From Fusarium oxysporum f. sp. lycopersici 4287 (Eukaryota; Ascomycota; Sordariomycetes; Hypocreales; Nectriaceae): 64,000 nucleotides of DNA. Positions 23,002-35,223 of this stretch are shown here, one piece after another. Position 1 is the stretch's first letter. The number at the start of each line of letters is the position of its first letter. A program made the translations under genes and the position numbers. The stretch covers positions 1,991,886 through 2,055,885 of the forward strand of contig NC_030986.1 of the NCBI RefSeq assembly GCF_000149955.1, given 5' to 3'. The notes under the pieces were generated by a model. It worked only from the letters and a program-made list of their open reading frames with translations, was not told where the DNA came from and made no database searches.

Positions 23002-23127
23002 CCGCGACTTTGCACAAAAAACCTCTATTCTCAAGTAATTCAACTACCGTATACAACTCACTACAGACCGAGAAGCACATCACGACTAATTAGAGTTTAC
23101 TCTTGGCTTATCGTATCCTTTCTCAAA

Positions 23128-24496
23128 ATGTCGATCGGTGAAAAGGGTGAGTCTGACCAGTAAGTTCATACCATCGTTCCGATATGTCCAGGGTATGCCT
23201 GACATTGTGAAATAGTCCACTCAAAATCTTTGATGTGGCGAGGAAACAGGATCGTTTCTTATATGCTCTTGCGCCGATGGTTCGATATGGAAAGGTATAT
23301 TTCGGTGAATGAAATACTAAAAAAAACTGCTCACATTTGTTAGTTGGCATTTCGACACACAGTTCACAAATATGGAGTTGACCTGTGTTGGTCTCCTATG
23401 ATCCTTGCCAAGGAGTTTAATCGAAGCAGTTTTGCCCGAGACAGCGGTAGGTCACAGTATGCCTGTATAATAAACTCCAAGCTGATGTACTGGAATAGAT
23501 TTGACTATATCTACTACACCAAAGCAACCACCAACTATCGTCCAGTTCGGCGCAAATGTCCCCCTGGAACTTGCTCGTGCATCAGCTCTCGTCGCCCCTT
23601 ACACCCAAGGCGTCGATCTCAACTGCGGATGCCCACAGTCATGGGCTTGTGCCGAGACGCTAGGTGCTGCATTGATGAACCATCGTGAGTTGGTAAGGGA
23701 TATGGTGGTTGAGACTCGACAGCGTTTGGCGAGTGATGGATGGGGTGTTGGCCTTGAAAAGGACATTGACAGTCCCAAAGGCCGAAGTGTGAGTGTGAAA
23801 ATCAGGATTCACAACGATCTCAGGTACGGCCTCTCTTTCAGATAAGATAGGTTCACTGACATATTCAGGCAAACCATGGACTTCATAGACACCGTGATAG
23901 GTCACCCACAAAACCGCCAGATTGACTGGATCACCATTCACCCACGGACAAGATCAACCCCATCAACTACACCAATCAGGACCGAAGCCCTCGAGATCTT
24001 GACAGCCAAGTACTCGAAAACACTCCCAATACTTCTTTCAGGAGATGTCTTTGACCTCAACACTCTCCCCTTTCAACCCACCATCACCACCAATAACAAC
24101 TCTCCCCTCCCCTCACTAGACAAACTTGTTCTCAACGATACCAACTCCGCTGTGAACATGCCACGTCCTAGTAACACTCACCTCTCTGGATTCATGTCCG
24201 CCCGGGGTCTCCTTGCTAATCCAGCCATCTTCGCTGGCTACTCGGCTTGCCCATGGGAAGCTGTTGAAACCTTCATGTGCAAGGTTGCAAAGGCCCCTGT
24301 GCCATTCAAGCTGGTACAACACCACATTATGGAAATGACAGCGCCGGGCATGGGGTCTGACAAGGCATCGCTTCTAGATAAGAAGGAGCGCGCAGAACTC
24401 ATGAAGTTGACCAACACTTGTGAGATCATGGACTTCCTCGATGAGAAAATTGAGCAGAAGACGGGGAGAGCTGGTGGCATGAGACGAGACCTATGA
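23128..24496 (+). CDS. dus4: tRNA-dihydrouridine synthase 4
   Basis: FMN- and NADPH-dependent reductase that makes dihydrouridine in the tRNA D-loop (Dus4 acts on U20a/U20b in yeast). Five exons (23128-23159, 23216-23294, 23344-23446, 23499-23823, 23869-24496) give 388 residues. The TIM-barrel signature is visible: APMVRYGKLAFR near residue 30, QFGANVPLELARAS, and DLNCGCPQSWA, whose second Cys is the catalytic acid. These are followed by VKIRIH, ITIHPRTR, ILLSGDV and MSARGLLANPAIF. Exon 1 is only 32 nt, but it restores the standard N-terminal sequence. The region between DVFDL and MSARG is a little longer and Asn/Pro-rich (a 30-residue loop). The stop lies 146 bases from the convergent sec10 stop. 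Confidence 0.92.
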
Positions 24497-24642
24497 ACCA
24501 CTTCTCCGTATTACATCAACAACGGCCCTTAGACTACGGAAAGAGAGCATGGTATCTCATTCAATGCATTCATGGCTACAAAAAACAACTCTCTGCAACC
24601 CATTCTACAGAGTTTCCCATGATCCGCCTCTTGCACCAACGC

Positions 24643-27345
24643 TCAAAGACCACTCAAAACGCTCTGAATACCCACCGTCCCCGAGTCATCACGCCTCTGC
24701 ACAAACGCCCTAAAGTCTGCCCTGGACAACTTCCCCCTTATGCCCGATGCCGCCAGTGTTCGTGTCTTTTCACGGAGTGCTTCGGGGCCGACGATAAAGA
24801 GAGAACCAATCTCAGTGAGCATCTCGACAGCGGAGCCAACTTCCTTAGTCAATGGCCACTCGCGCATTGTGGAAACGTACTTTGCGATATCTTGCGTGAC
24901 CATCAGACCCCCTGTGGCGTTGACCTGGAACTTCTTGAAGTGCTCAAAGAGCAGCTTCAGAATCACCAGAGCAAGTTCGGTAAAGAACTTCTCTGAGTTT
25001 TGGCCGTCGATAGCTTGACGAGCGAGACGCTGGACGCGGGCTAAGAAAGTACAGATGCTCAGACACGTCTGTGTCTGCAATGAGTCGAGCTCGACCTCTT
25101 TTGGTCGGAAGTCCTGCTTCCGCTGACCAGCTAAGGACTTGGTCACCCAATTGGACACAACGTCGACAGTGCCCTTCATGACATTGTTTGTCTTCTTCTC
25201 AATGTTACTAATGGCCACCCTCTTCTGCGCCTCCATGCTACGCCTGACTGTTGTGTTTGATTCCGCTAGCCGGATGAGCACGACTGTGATGAATCGATCC
25301 ATGAGACTTGTGATTGTGACAGCCGGCTGTATCGTTGGCAAGTAAGATAGATCAGGCTCAGTCTTTGTGTTCTCCTGCACAGAGACCTGGTCAAGGGCAG
25401 CATCGAGAGTAGTCTCGATGTATACCTGGCCCAGGCTCGTCAAGAGCAGGTTCAGGAGAGTATTCACATCTTTGGGAGTATCGGTCTGGGTTCCGAGCTC
25501 AAGAGTACGCTGGACGCTCTCAGCCAACCACTTGAGCATACGCTTGGCATTAGCAACGCTCAAAGCGCCGTCCTCCTCCGAGACCTCGATTTCGTTCTTG
25601 TTATCCTTGTCCTTATCTTGAACGCCAGCAACACGCAGCATCATTTTCTTCTGTGTGCATGTGAGTTCTGACGAGTCGAGACGCTCGATATAAGCATCCC
25701 TTTGGCGGAAGGCAATCAGTTGTGNNNNNNNNNNNNNNNNNNNNNNNNNNNNNNNNNNNNNNNNNNNNNNNNNNNNNNNNNNNNNNNNNNNNNNNNNNNN
25801 NNNNNNNNNNNNNNNNNNNNNNNNGCCCAGGTGAACCCATGGAACCACTAGGCGCCTATTTTCGCCTGGATGGTATATACTGTACTTGAAGAGCACTTGG
25901 GCTGTACATTTCTTCCAGGCTCTTCCTTTCCCGCTCGATGTACGAGTTGCCTATCATATATGGCACAAAAAGCTCTTCCATCTGCTGGTCAAGTGTGTGT
26001 GCTATTTGGGCGGAGCAAGGCTCGGGGTGTTCTGTCAAGCCATGGGACTTGAGATCTTCGACCAATGATCCGAGATAAGTTCTTGAGGAGTGCAAGGCTC
26101 TCAGGAAAGCCAAAGAAGAGATTTTTAGAGTTTCATCCAATACCATTTCGAGCCTCTGTTGGATTGACTGCTGAAATATTCGTTGAATGAACTTGATAAG
26201 CACTGTTTCGTAGTACGGAAAGATGAGTTTGATCTGGTTGGACTCGTCTTGCATGACGATCTTGATCTCGTCCAAAAGATTCTGCAGGCTTGGTTCTACC
26301 GTTGGCGGCTCCGAGTCAGGATCTGCCAGTTGTTCCCAGGTGTCGCTATCCACTTGAACCTCATCGGCCAGGAGTTGATCGCGGTCCAAGAAGAAGGCAT
26401 GCTGGTTTACAAAGGTCGCAATGACACTGGCACCTCCGTTGAAGTCGTAAAGAACCTTTGCACATTCCATCATGTCGCTATAGTTGCCCTTTTTGTTGCT
26501 GTTTTCGAACTGTTGAAGCAGATCCTGCTCGAGCGTCTCGCAGAACTTTTCCAAGACTTCCCTGGTGTTGTGTAATCTTATATTTCCAACCACGCCATTT
26601 GTTTGTCCCCCGTTTCGCTGGCCGTTCGTCTGCCCCCATGATGTTGGATCAAGTCGCTGGCTGATGCGCATGAGTTGTCGAACAATCATTGCGCATCGTA
26701 CTTTGTGCTCAGAACCAGCCTGTCTTTGCACGTCTTGTAGGAGTGATAGCTTTCCCGTCTCGCTGACCTCTGTCCAGCACTGAATTAGAAATATGGCATC
26801 GTTCGCACGCCGTCGTTTCTTGTCTAGGTCCTCGAGCTTCTCGCCGATTTGGAGCGCAATGTTGCCGCCAGCGTGTGTTTTGATGCCGACTCCATTTTTA
26901 AAAGAATGTTCTTGATTGAGGGATAAATCTAACTGTTCGAACGCCCTCATAGACTCGTCGAGCTTCTGACCTAGGGTCTCGAGTGTTGAATCGTGGGCTA
27001 CCTCTGCGCGGCGCACATGCGACATAAGCTCCGACTCCTTCTCCTGGAGTTCAGCTCCAAGCGAGCCGAGTTGATCAAGGGCATCTAACAGCTCGAGTCA
27101 GCACGATTGGCTCTGAATATATAAGCCGAAAAGTGTATGTCGGTCATACTTTCAAATGTTCGAATAAGGGGTTTTGGATCGAAAGGTGTTTGCGCACTGC
27201 CAGACCGGCGATTCGAGGGCACGGCACTCTCTGCTAGGCTATCGACAAAGTCACGCACAATAAAGTCCTTGTTAGAGAAGTCGTCCAGAGTGAAGCTTGG
27301 CCCTCTCGGGAAGAGAGTCTTGGGGCCGGAAGCGGTGCGCTCCAT
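24643..27345 (-). CDS. sec10: exocyst complex component Sec10 (interrupted by gap and frameshift)
   Basis: Subunit of the exocyst, which tethers secretory vesicles to the plasma membrane at hyphal tips and septa. Exon 1 is 27345-27150 (SFTLDDFSNKDFIVRDFVDSL). After an intron (27149-27085) the large exon from 27084 encodes the helical core (LGSLGAEL, VRRAEV, LDLSLN, IQCWTEVSE, YYETVLIKFIQRIFQQSIQQRLE). The frame then breaks: near 25899-25901 a GGG run (CCC on the coding strand) shifts the frame, so MEELFVPYMIGNSYIERE runs to a stop at 25856 while the expected continuation LFKYSIYH is in the next frame. A 100-N gap (25725-25824) follows, and the C-terminal 360 residues (from QLIAFRQRDAYIERLDSS) are intact to the stop at 24643. 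The break is most likely a sequencing or assembly error at the gap edge, as Sec10 is essential in yeasts. Confidence 0.88.
25725..25824. other. assembly gap (100 N) inside sec10
   Basis: Exactly 100 N, the usual filler for a gap of unknown size. The missing part encodes the Sec10 segment between the YSIYH-like and QLIAF-like regions. Confidence 0.99.
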
Positions 27346-27965
27346 GTTGTTGTTTCTGATGAGTGTAGAGGCGCTACATGTGGAGAGGGATCATCGACAG
27401 TCGATACTTGGAAGAGGAGGAACGTGGTAGTAGTGTGAGGTAAGGCTGCAGCGTAGACTGTTTGCTCGCGTCGTCGATCTCGTTTCGTTGTCGGTCGTCA
27501 AGGGTTCATGGTATTGCGTTGCAGGGCGATAGGTTAGGATACCTTGCCTCAGAGTAAAGCACCTCAAGCTTAGGTATGTATGCCCGCCCACTGTCGCAGC
27601 TCCAGAAGCTCAGCTTACAGCGCCCAGCCCCGCTATCAGCTGCCGATTTCCAGTGGAGGAGGAGCTGAGCCACAGGCACATACGTGACCTGCAAGGCCAA
27701 GAGCTACGGTGGAGAAAAGCGACGTAACCCGTATCGCACCGCCACGACTTTTCTTGCCATGGCCTTGTCTTGACTTAAATACACGTCTGCCCACATTCAC
27801 CTGTCCAAGCTTATAAGCCTGCCCATCCTCGGTTGTTTGCGCGATCGCATCCCTGTTTGAGTGTTTACAAAGTCGGAATCCTGTCGCCAACATTTCAATC
27901 CCTCGGACAAACTTTCGCAGCTCCAATCGCCTGTTAGACAGCCTCGAGGCTGCACATCAATAGCC
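27346..27965. other. divergent promoter region of sec10 and nus1
   Basis: A 620-base shared upstream region. It has pyrimidine-rich tracts toward both start codons and no coding signal. Confidence 0.5.
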
Positions 27966-29051
27966 ATGCCTATCATGACGACTCGCGATCGTCAGGCCTA
28001 CAGGGCCGACGAAACCAAAAACCATACGCTGTTATCAGAGAAGGAGAGGCAAAGGATGCTCAATGTATGGTCGCAGAGTGCGCATGATTGTAGTGCGCCA
28101 TGCTAACTCATCGCAGTCTTATCTCCCCAAGCCCAACGATCCTCCGCCTACTCTGGGCTCAAACTCTCGACCACAGCGACGGTCGCGGTTAGGACTTCGT
28201 CGCTTCATCCTGAACCAAATCCACGTCCTCATCTTTGCCATTATGCATGGGATCTTCTCTCTTTACATAAAGATACGCCAGACCTGGAACGTGGTGGGCT
28301 ACCAGATCTCATCCGTTGTCAAATATCATCATGGTACACCGCAATACATCAAGAAGGACCTGGTTGGTTTGACGAAAAAGCCAAAGCATCTCAGTGTTAT
28401 TCTGAAGCTCGAGGAGAATCACCGCACAAAGGCTGATGTCGAGCGGCTCCTTGACGAGGTAGCCGAGATTGCGACATGGTGCGCCTGCGCCGAGATTCCG
28501 ATGCTTTCTGTGTATGAGAAGACAGGTTCGTAGTGGTACATGTGATACCTTTGTACATCCTCTAACATATAGCAGGGATCCTTAAGAAGCACATGCCCCG
28601 AGTCTACGATGCTGTCAACCAAAAATTCGCATTCTACTTTGGCCCCGAGCACCCTGGTCTTAGTGTTACATCACCCCATAAGGAGGACCTCCCAGCGCCC
28701 TTTGGTGAGAAGCCCAAGGAGCATCTGCGTCTGCACCTCATCTCCGAGCAAGACGGCCGTGACTCCATGGTCGATCTCACACGTACCTTGGCTGAAATGT
28801 CGCAGAGGGGCAAGCTTTCTCCTCACGATATCTCCATGGAACTGATTGATGCTGAGCTTTCTGAGGGCATCATGGATGAGCCTGATCTTTTGCTTACGTT
28901 TGGTCCCTACCTCGAATTGTCGGGTTATCCTCCCTGGCAGATCAGATTGACTGAGATTTTCTGTTTGCAAGATAATGAGAGAGTCGGATACCAGGTCTTC
29001 CTCAAGGCTCTGCAGCATTACGGCAGAGCCCAGATGCGCCATGGTAAATAA
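27966..29051 (+). CDS. nus1: dehydrodolichyl diphosphate synthase regulatory subunit NUS1
   Basis: Nogo-B-receptor-like partner of the catalytic cis-prenyltransferase (Rer2/Srt1 type), making the dolichol precursor used in N-glycosylation at the ER. Three exons (27966-28064, 28117-28525, 28576-29051) give 327 residues. A membrane helix lies at about 64-85 (LNQIHVLIFAIMHGIFSLYI). The cis-prenyltransferase fold follows with KPKHLSVILKLEE, CAEIPMLSVYEKTGILKK, DPDLLLTFG-like DLLLTFGPYLELSGYPPWQIRLTEIF, and the C-terminal RHG matching the RxG motif required for activity of the heterodimer. The catalytic Asp of homomeric enzymes is absent, as expected for this subunit. A second in-frame ATG at 27975 is an alternative start. 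The gene ends 69 bases from the convergent AlkB-family gene. Confidence 0.92.
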
Positions 29052-29120
29052 GTTCCCTGTTGTCTAAATTTCCCTTTGTTGTTCATATTTCATATACCTT
29101 AGAAATAATCACATCTGGAC

Positions 29121-30210
29121 TCATGGTTTCCAGAGCAGCATTTCTCGGACCTCCCTATTCCATCTGTACACTGGCCCTGTTCCTACATTGTAGTTGTAGT
29201 AATTATCTGTTCCTCCTTTGACCATCGCTCTCCGAAAAGTTATGTTGATCCTTCCGCCATCTTCTTGATTCTTCCCTGTTCGCTTTGGTATAGAGTGCAG
29301 CCAGTTAGACTGTGTTCTCCCTCTCATTAGCACCATGTCACCGCTTCCCAATGGTAGTTTGAGCGGTTTCGCGTTCACAGAAGGGGGACTAGGAGCATTC
29401 GGAGGTGGCGGTTTGTGCTTCATAAGAAAATCACGACGTGCCCCTAATGAGAAAGAAGCAATAGCTGGATCACGACCCAAGAATTGCTCATCATCACTGT
29501 GAAAGCTGATGCTGTCGGAGCCAGAGGCGTAATAGTTGACGAGGCAGAAGTTATATTTACAGCCTGTAGCCAGCTCTGTTCTGTGACGAAGTTCATCGAG
29601 GCATTTTGGTATAGGCCTAGGAGGATATCTGGCATATCGTTTATCCAAGGCTCTCGAGCCTGTGTTGGCGTCTACTGGGAGACCTTTGTCGTCGAACTTG
29701 GAAGTCTCATCAAGACCAAATACAGTTGTCCATCTGATAGCCTGTATTAACATCTTTTCTTCCGGGAGCAATGCAGCCTACCTTGGAGTTCTTATCTGGG
29801 TTTCTATGCCACCTCGCTTGATCTTATACTCGACTCTGTAGAACGGGAGTTCTGAACGAAGAAACTCAAAGAGTCTCCGAGATACAGAACCCGAGATGAA
29901 GGGCTCAAAGTACAGGAGGTCAAGGTCAGGTTGATCATTGATCTCTCTTCCGGGTTGATCTGGCAGAGTAGACAGCTCCTTACTTAAAGATGCTGGTAGG
30001 TTCTTGATGGGATGAGGGTAGAACTGATGCTCAGAATATGTGGTCTATGGCCGTTAGAATTCATGTTGACGAGTTCTTGTGTGCATTTTATGTGGAATTA
30101 TCTCTCACGTCTTCTGAAATCACGTCGCTAGAAGTGATTGCTCCAGTTTCTGTTTTGGGTTTCTTTACTGTCGGACTGAAGAAGGCATCAAGAGTACGCT
30201 TCCTAGACAT
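29121..30210 (-). CDS. AlkB-family 2OG-Fe(II) dioxygenase (ALKBH2/3-like)
   Basis: Predicted oxidative demethylase that removes alkyl lesions from DNA bases (or RNA), using Fe(II) and 2-oxoglutarate. Three exons (30210-30109, 30044-29782, 29733-29121) give 325 residues. The iron-binding set is complete: H200 and D202 in SFHSDDE and H268 in NWLHSIPKR. The 2-oxoglutarate arginines are R283 and R289 in RINITFR. The nucleotide-recognition part includes TPRWTTVFG at the second splice junction, and YPPRPIP. Pro-rich residues 228-250 form a loop. The N-terminus, KRTLDAFFSP, resembles a PCNA-interacting (PIP) box with Lys for Gln and is followed by KKPK, a possible nuclear signal. Both point to a replication-linked DNA repair enzyme, by inference. 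Confidence 0.87.
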
Positions 30211-30651
30211 GATGGCAGATGTTGCAATAGGATTGGTTTTCAGATTACTGCAGCCTCAGACTTGAAAGTTGATGGATTATCCGAATCCGAGTTGCTCTGC
30301 ACAAATAACGATTGACAACCGTGAATATGTATCTTGAAGTCGTGACATCACTCCAAACTCCCAGCCTTGCGTATAAGTGAAAGTGTGGCGCATACATGTG
30401 GCTGTGCACAACCACTTAAATTCGAGCCCTAAAAAGCTCAACCCAGCCTCATTTCTAAGGTCTAACTAAGGGACCAGGGAAATAATGGTGAAGACCCTTG
30501 TTTGACTCATGTCAGTCAGTGCATTTTCGCCAAAAATTCAACAATACCTGAGGTCATTATGGATGTTAGTTCTCAACCCCTGTCACTAGATACAAGATAG
30601 AAGAAAACTAATGAGTATCAAAATATTTAGAAAAATTCACAGTTGCGAGAA
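30211..30651. other. divergent promoter region of the AlkB and trm5 genes
   Basis: A 441-base spacer, AT-rich near 30600. No coding or RNA gene is seen. Confidence 0.5.
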
Positions 30652-32238
30652 ATGAACCTCTTCCGAGCACCAGCCGCTCGTGCGGCAAGGACACTCGATA
30701 GGTCCCTCTTTGCAAAAACTCTTAACGCTGCGGCGGCTTCTATCAAGGAGAATAAGCTGCTGTCCAAGTATCGAAAGGAGCTTGAGAAGACAAACGAGGT
30801 TTTATTTATGGAGAGATTCAATCCCATCTTGCCTGATCCAGACCCGTCACTTGCTTCTCAGGGCAAAAAATGTATCGTGTTGGCTCCTCAGATTAAGTCT
30901 ACGTGTAAGTTGTAGAGTGTCCGACGAAATGGTTGTCAAGTACGCTAATCATAAAAACAATAGCCCCAGACACATGGAGTCCCATCCTCAAAGAAGCCTC
31001 GAAAGTCGGTGACATTACGGTGGTGCCGTATGATATTGAAATCGGATATGATTCTTGGTCTTATCGTACGTCTGCACACATGCCTTATTCACAAGCGGAC
31101 ACTGACAAGTATGAGTTGATGTTATGAAATCCATTCTTCCGGATGAACTTCACGAGGAAATCCCAAGCGGTTTCAACACCGTGGGACACGTCGGTATGCT
31201 CCTCACTCATCAAACGACCAGCGTCCTTGTTAACATATATGCGCAGCCCATCTCAACATCCGTGATCAGTACCTACCTTACAAGAACATTATCGCCCAAG
31301 TACTTCTAGACAAGAACCCTCACATCAAAACCGTTATCAACAAGATCGATAATGTCGGTTCAGAGAACGAGTTCAGGACCTTTGCCTACGAAGTCCTTGG
31401 TGGTCCTGATGATATGAACGTGGAGGTGAGCGAGGCTGGCTGCGTTTTCAAGTTCGACTACTCCAAGGTATACTGGAACAGCAAGCTCGACACAGAACAC
31501 AAACGGATTGCAGGACTTTTCAAGCCTGGAGAGGTTGTTGCAGATGTCATGGCTGGTATTGGACCCTTTGCGGTGCCAGCTGGCAAGAAGGGCGTCTTTG
31601 TCTGGGCCAACGACAAGAACCCAGAGAGTTACCGCTACCTTGAGGAAGCGATCCGCAGAAACAAGGTGAGCTCATTCTGACTGCCGTCTCATAGGTTCGA
31701 TATTAACATTTAGATGCAGGTCTCGGAGTTTGTCAAGCCCTTCAACTACGATGGCCACGACTTCATCCGCACATCCGCAGACCTTGTCCTGGAGGCATCA
31801 AAGCGCGGTGACTGTGCCGTCATCAAGCCTCCAAGGCAACCAAGAAACTCTACGGCTCCGCCCCCGGAGCCTGTCCGAGTACCCGTGCCACCAACGATCT
31901 CACATTTTGTCATGAACCTCCCAGCATCCGCAATTGAGTTCACTCACAATTACCGCGGTCTGTACCACGGCCACGAGGAGCTGTTTGAGCCTCACACCGA
32001 GACCAAGCTGCCCATGGTGCACGTGCACTGCTTCTCGGTCAAGGCTGATGACGAGACACCCCTCATGGACATCTGCGAGCGTATACGTAAAGAGATTGGC
32101 GTCTTACTCAGACCGGGAGATCCTGAGAACCAAGGTGAGGTGCTCATCTACGATGTGCGAGATGTCGCTCCAGCAAAGAGAATGTTTTGCGCTTCATTCC
32201 GTCTACCGCGTGAGGTTGCCTTTGCCGAGAGGGCTTAG
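30652..32238 (+). CDS. trm5: tRNA (guanine37-N1)-methyltransferase Trm5
   Basis: Methylates G37 next to the anticodon using S-adenosylmethionine, supporting reading-frame maintenance; the fungal enzyme works in cytosol/nucleus and mitochondria. Five exons (30652-30904, 30964-31065, 31116-31193, 31247-31665, 31714-32238) give 458 residues. Seen in order: [27 protein letters not shown] (D2-type domain), [17 protein letters not shown], the SAM-binding loop [30 protein letters not shown], and the family motif [10 protein letters not shown]. The last exon has a Pro-rich insertion of about 25 residues before it. The first 30 residues ([20 protein letters not shown]) are Arg/Ala-rich without acids and could act as a mitochondrial presequence. 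The small exons 2 and 3 were placed by frame continuity. Confidence 0.92.
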
Positions 32239-35202
32239 AAGGGGTCGGTCGATGTCGATATTGATGGCGCCGGCAGATCTCGGGCCCCGGGTGGGACTTG
32301 TCGGCCGGGCGAACGGCCGGAGGGGTCTTCCCTGTGCGGTGTGTTGTGTGTCGGTCACTACTCTACTGTACTGTACTGTAACGTATCCGCGCCGCGATAG
32401 GATATCGATTGACCTACCAAATGCAGTACAAGGCCGGAAACTCAAAAGGAACGGACCAAGGCGCCTAGACTCGCGACGAATGCAACTCTACTGTACAGTC
32501 AAGAATAGAGTCGCATTTGTCGGGATATGACCGTCGATAATGAGGCGCTTACTTATCACTGATATCTTGTCGTCTCCAAGACCCCCAGCCAAGCCAATTA
32601 GTGGCTGGGTAAGTTTTACCGTGATCCGTTCAGGCACGATGACGCTCTCATGATAGATGATAAGTCAATACGGTAGGGAGAGCCGCGATAACGGTCCTGC
32701 GGGGATCCTTTGAACCGTTACAAAGCAGAACATGACAGAGCCAGAACAGATTTGCGTGCAGCCGGTCAGCGCAGTTCGGGGATATCCTGGCAGATCGACG
32801 GTACATCCAACTTATGAAAACTCCTCCATTTGCTTGTTTCGTGAGCAAAACAAGCTCACAAGGCGCCATGCGTGGCTGACAAGGTCAAGACGTGGCACCC
32901 CCCTCACAATTGAACATGAGCATGAACCCCTGGCATCCCTGCTCACACTCGCACTCGTTGGTGGGAACGGGTTGTGTTGCCCATCTCATCAGCGACGGCA
33001 TCTTATCTTGGACACCCTTATACGTCCGGACACCTGACTTCTTGTTGAACAACGCAGACACACCCCTCAAGCTGCTCTGGTCTGCATCCTCGCACTCTTT
33101 GGTTTCACGGCATCACCGTTGGACTGCAGTCTGCAGTGTAGTGCGTCGCGCATGCATTGGAGCTGACGCGCGCCCCTGTTGTGTAACTTGGAAGAACCGA
33201 GCCAAGGCTGCGGAGACCATCAGAGATCGCAGAGGCAAATCAATCGCTCTGAGACATTCAAATCGACAGCGAATGACAAGACAATTATTTAGGGTTCTTC
33301 TGCACGTTCTGAAAGACACACATGCTGTGGGCTCTGGGTGTGGCTGCATATTGTCAATGTCAGTGTTAGTGTTAGTCATGTCATGTCATGATATCAAATT
33401 TCAATTTCGCAACCTTGTTGAGCATCTTTTCTCTTCATCAGGCCCCTTCTTCAAAGGAACCATTTTTGTTCTTCCTCTTTCAGTGATGTGCTTCCATAAC
33501 ATCTTCGAGCCCTGGTCTTCCCGCCATCCCGACCCCAAATCCAGGGCTACCTCGAAATCTAGGCGACCTCGGTGTGGTATTCCGTAACCCTACGCGCAGG
33601 TAGGGGTGCTGCCATCCCACGCAAATTCCCCTGACCGATCTGCCATACGCACATCCCTCAGCCATAAATCATGTCTGCAAATGCAAGCCATGGTTGCGTT
33701 GCGTTATCAGCAAGATACCAAAACACAACACCATGAGGCACGGTGCCATACGATCTTCGCAGCATCAATTTGAAGAATTGAGATAGCACCAAGCTGGAAG
33801 CTCATCAACTCAAGTTGAAAAGGGACAGTCTTAAATACTTGCTGAATTGACAGGGTGCACTCGGCGGAGAATCTCAAAATCCACAAAGAAACCGAAATGC
33901 AAAGCAACCCGAGCGTGATGAGACATATTTGGCGAAATGTTACCAAATTTTGCAAATTCTAATGCCAACTGTGTAAACGGTGGCGAGAAATAGCCCATGC
34001 AAATGATTCCTTAAGCTTGTCGTCCAAGCCCTCGGGGCGGGTCCGGGATTTCTTCATCAAATGCAAGAGAAGCCATTCGGAAATCACAAACATCATACTC
34101 ACACCCAATTCAGTCCAACTCGTTGATCCTCTGAGGCGGCCCGTCGCATATCATCTATAGCTCAGGTAAATATATGGTTGATATTTTAACCTGGTGGTCT
34201 CTATCTTCCCCTCACAGATATCAGCGCAGGGCCATGCTGCAAGTCCGAAGAACGGGTTGCGGGAACTGCAACCCACGGAGGGAGGCTCTGGATGGAATTA
34301 TCTGGTATCCGGGTCCATATGCAACGCACATCACGCATCTAAATCAAACAGCCATCTCCAATTAGGCTCTGCTGCAGCGCCTCGGGAACCAGGGTCTGCG
34401 AGAATGGGGTGTGGAGTATAGTATCGAGATGAGGAAGCGAGAAGTGGACAGTCAAGCCCGTTATGAATGAGGCTGAAGACGTGAGTACATAGAGAAGCGA
34501 CTCCCTTCAAGATAAGGTTGCAATGGAGTTGTCGTGGGTGTTTCGATAGCATGGATCCATGAATGAGGTGATAAGTCAAGAGGTGGCATGTCCTATCAAG
34601 ATTCGCTGGCTTCGCGCCAAGCGTAAGAGAATCGAGCTCGTCACGATCATAGGGTTGAAAGTTCCCGATTCTCCAGGGGCTTTCTCGCCAATGGGTATTG
34701 GTAATATCCCAATTCATGATCCTGTTGGCCCTCGTATCGTGGCATACCTCACTGAAGGATGCACATGAATGAACCTTCACATGCCAAAGTGTGGCTTCTA
34801 TTGATAGATCCGAATCTTGTTGGTCAATCCAAACACTGGAGCCACATCACTAGGAAGAAACGAGTGTCGAATGCAGAAACTCCAACAGGCAGCCACTTTG
34901 GGGCCATTCAAGAACCACAAATTACCCATATATTTCTAGTTCTCTCTTGTCGTTCGGGAGAAGTTAGCAAGTTCCACTCACTCGGTCCGAGACGAGCTCC
35001 TTTCACAACCTCTCGGCCGACCCGACCTAGACTACGTACTAACAACGAGGGGCAATCGTGCGGTCTGATTGGCCCGATTACCTAGAAATCGCTACATATT
35101 GTTCGAGACTCGATTTCTGTACTGGGAGGAGCAGTTGTTGGACGACTTAGTAAACTGCTTGGCAAGCGACTGTAACCGTAAGAGTCCAGCAACATGAAAG
35201 AT

Positions 35203-35223
35203 CCCCCCCCCCCATCGCGGGGG
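35203..35223. repeat. C11 tract with adjacent G-run (hairpin)
   Basis: Eleven C residues (35203-35213), five bases, then GGGGG (35219-35223), which could form a short GC hairpin. A low-complexity feature of unknown role. Confidence 0.5.

Noticed and set aside
24493..24996. 167-codon ORF overlapping dus4 and antisense to sec10
   Set aside because: Shadow of the Sec10 C-terminal exon on the other strand.
32892..33587. 231-codon ORF in the gene-poor block
   Set aside because: Starts at GTG, is rich in His, Ser, Cys and Trp unlike neighbouring proteins, and has no domain pattern. Probably a chance ORF, though transcript data could change this.
35203..35223. C-run/G-run hairpin as a terminator or structured RNA
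   Set aside because: Fungal genes do not use such terminators, no neighbouring gene ends there, and homopolymers often arise by slippage.
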